Shown here in pieces: positions 5,114 to 5,427 of a stretch of 5,427 nucleotides of DNA (within the stretch, counting starts at the first letter, position 1; each line of letters starts with the position of its first letter). The notes below the pieces were generated by a model, which saw only the letters and a program-made list of their open reading frames with translations, did no database searches and was not told the DNA's origin. Position numbers and translations under genes: made by a program. This stretch comes from Xenorhabdus miraniensis (GTDB lineage Bacteria > Pseudomonadota > Gammaproteobacteria > Enterobacterales > Enterobacteriaceae), in NCBI RefSeq assembly GCF_002632615.1, contig NZ_NITZ01000057.1, positions 1 through 5,427 on the forward strand. Direction: 5' to 3'.

Positions 5114-5140
5114 ATTATTAATTGGTTAACTAAAGTTCAA
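5114..5140 (-). promoter_or_regulatory. Possible sigma70 promoter for the 71-aa gene
   Basis: In the AT-rich gap between the two small genes, the minus strand shows TTGAAC (5140-5135) as a -35. AATAAT (5119-5114, spacer 15) or TAATCT (5117-5112, spacer 17) could serve as the -10. Neither is ideal in both sequence and spacing. The position, about 35 bases before the start codon at 5079, fits transcription of the 71-aa gene. Confidence 0.35.
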
Positions 5141-5154
5141 TAAAGCGCAATTGA

Positions 5155-5385
5155 TTATGCGATGCGGGCAGTAATTTTAAGTGATGGGAGATCGTTGCGG
5201 TTATGCTCAATTCTTACAGGCTCATTAGAGCCATCAATATCATAAACCTTGCTATATCTCTCTGAAACTTTCCCTTTCAACGTGTCTTCAATCAGTAACT
5301 TATCACGCTGCCATACCTTAAAAGTTACAGAACCAGCAGTGTTATTCTCATTTAGACCTAAAAGGGTGACTGTTAACTTTTTCAT
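5155..5385 (-). CDS. Hypothetical phage protein, 76 aa
   Basis: A small protein that I do not recognise. The ATG at 5385 has AGGA eight bases upstream and is preferred over the in-frame GTG at 5427, which would put translation through a terminator-like T run. The sequence begins MKKLTVTLLGLNENN and alternates hydrophobic and polar residues (KLTVTLLG, SVTFKVWQ, PSLKITARIA). A compact beta-rich fold is therefore likely; there is no signal peptide or membrane segment. The acidic and basic residues are balanced. It is the first complete gene on the right, about 75 bases ahead of the 71-aa gene. The layout (terminator remnant, ribosome-binding site, small gene) copies that of the methylase gene. 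No function is proposed. Confidence 0.75.
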   Translation of the reverse strand: MKKLTVTLLGLNENNTAGSVTFKVWQRDKLLIEDTLKGKVSERYSKVYDIDGSNEPVRIEHNRNDLPSLKITARIA

Positions 5386-5411
5386 TTCTGGTTTCCTGAC
5401 TTTATGATGAC

Positions 5412-5427
5412 AAAACAAAAAGGCCAC
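5412..5427 (-). terminator. Partial terminator at the right edge
   Basis: The minus strand enters the window with GTGGCC (5427-5422) and then TTTTTGTTTT (5421-5412). This is the same 3' arm and T tract as the complete terminator at 4806-4831 (14 identical bases). The 5' arm of the stem would lie outside the window, so this is a reasoned but incomplete call. Confidence 0.45.

Noticed and set aside
1..5427. CRISPR array, insertion sequence or integration site
   Set aside because: No regularly spaced repeats, transposase or integrase motifs, or flanking duplications were seen in the window.

Overview
The window is a stretch of a lambdoid temperate phage or prophage, almost certainly from an Enterobacterales host. 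The evidence is a lambda-type lysis module: an S-like holin, an endolysin, and Rz with Rz1 embedded inside it. It sits among phage methylase, KilA-N and small unknown genes, all on the minus strand. The moderate base composition and the protein flavour would fit Morganellaceae (Xenorhabdus, Photorhabdus, Providencia, Proteus), but that is an inference from memory. No integrase, repressor, Q antiterminator or terminase is visible, so this is an internal piece of the phage.

Read in the direction of transcription (right to left), the order is: a 76-aa unknown protein; a 71-aa unknown protein closed by a strong intrinsic terminator (4806-4831); a D12-class DNA adenine methylase; a 92-base leader with an RNA stem at the ribosome-binding region; the holin with a lambda-like Met-Lys-Met dual start; an endolysin of the phage 'structural protein P5' type; and Rz/Rz1. 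An AT-rich pair of small predicted membrane proteins follows, and a very good terminator (1877-1905) closes the block. The last part holds a lone KilA-N/P63C gene (779-1630), a 328-base noncoding stretch full of inverted repeats (451-778), and a 132-aa unknown phage gene (52-450).

The holin, endolysin and spanins act in sequence on the inner membrane, peptidoglycan and outer membrane to release virions. The holin, endolysin and Rz coding regions overlap end to start, which implies coupled translation. Terminators lying just upstream of genes with no room for a promoter suggest that late transcription is antiterminated, as by a lambda Q-like protein encoded outside the window. The least ordinary parts are the membrane-protein pair after the spanins (candidate exclusion or defence moron), the structured noncoding region behind the KilA-N gene, and the switch-like leader of the holin.
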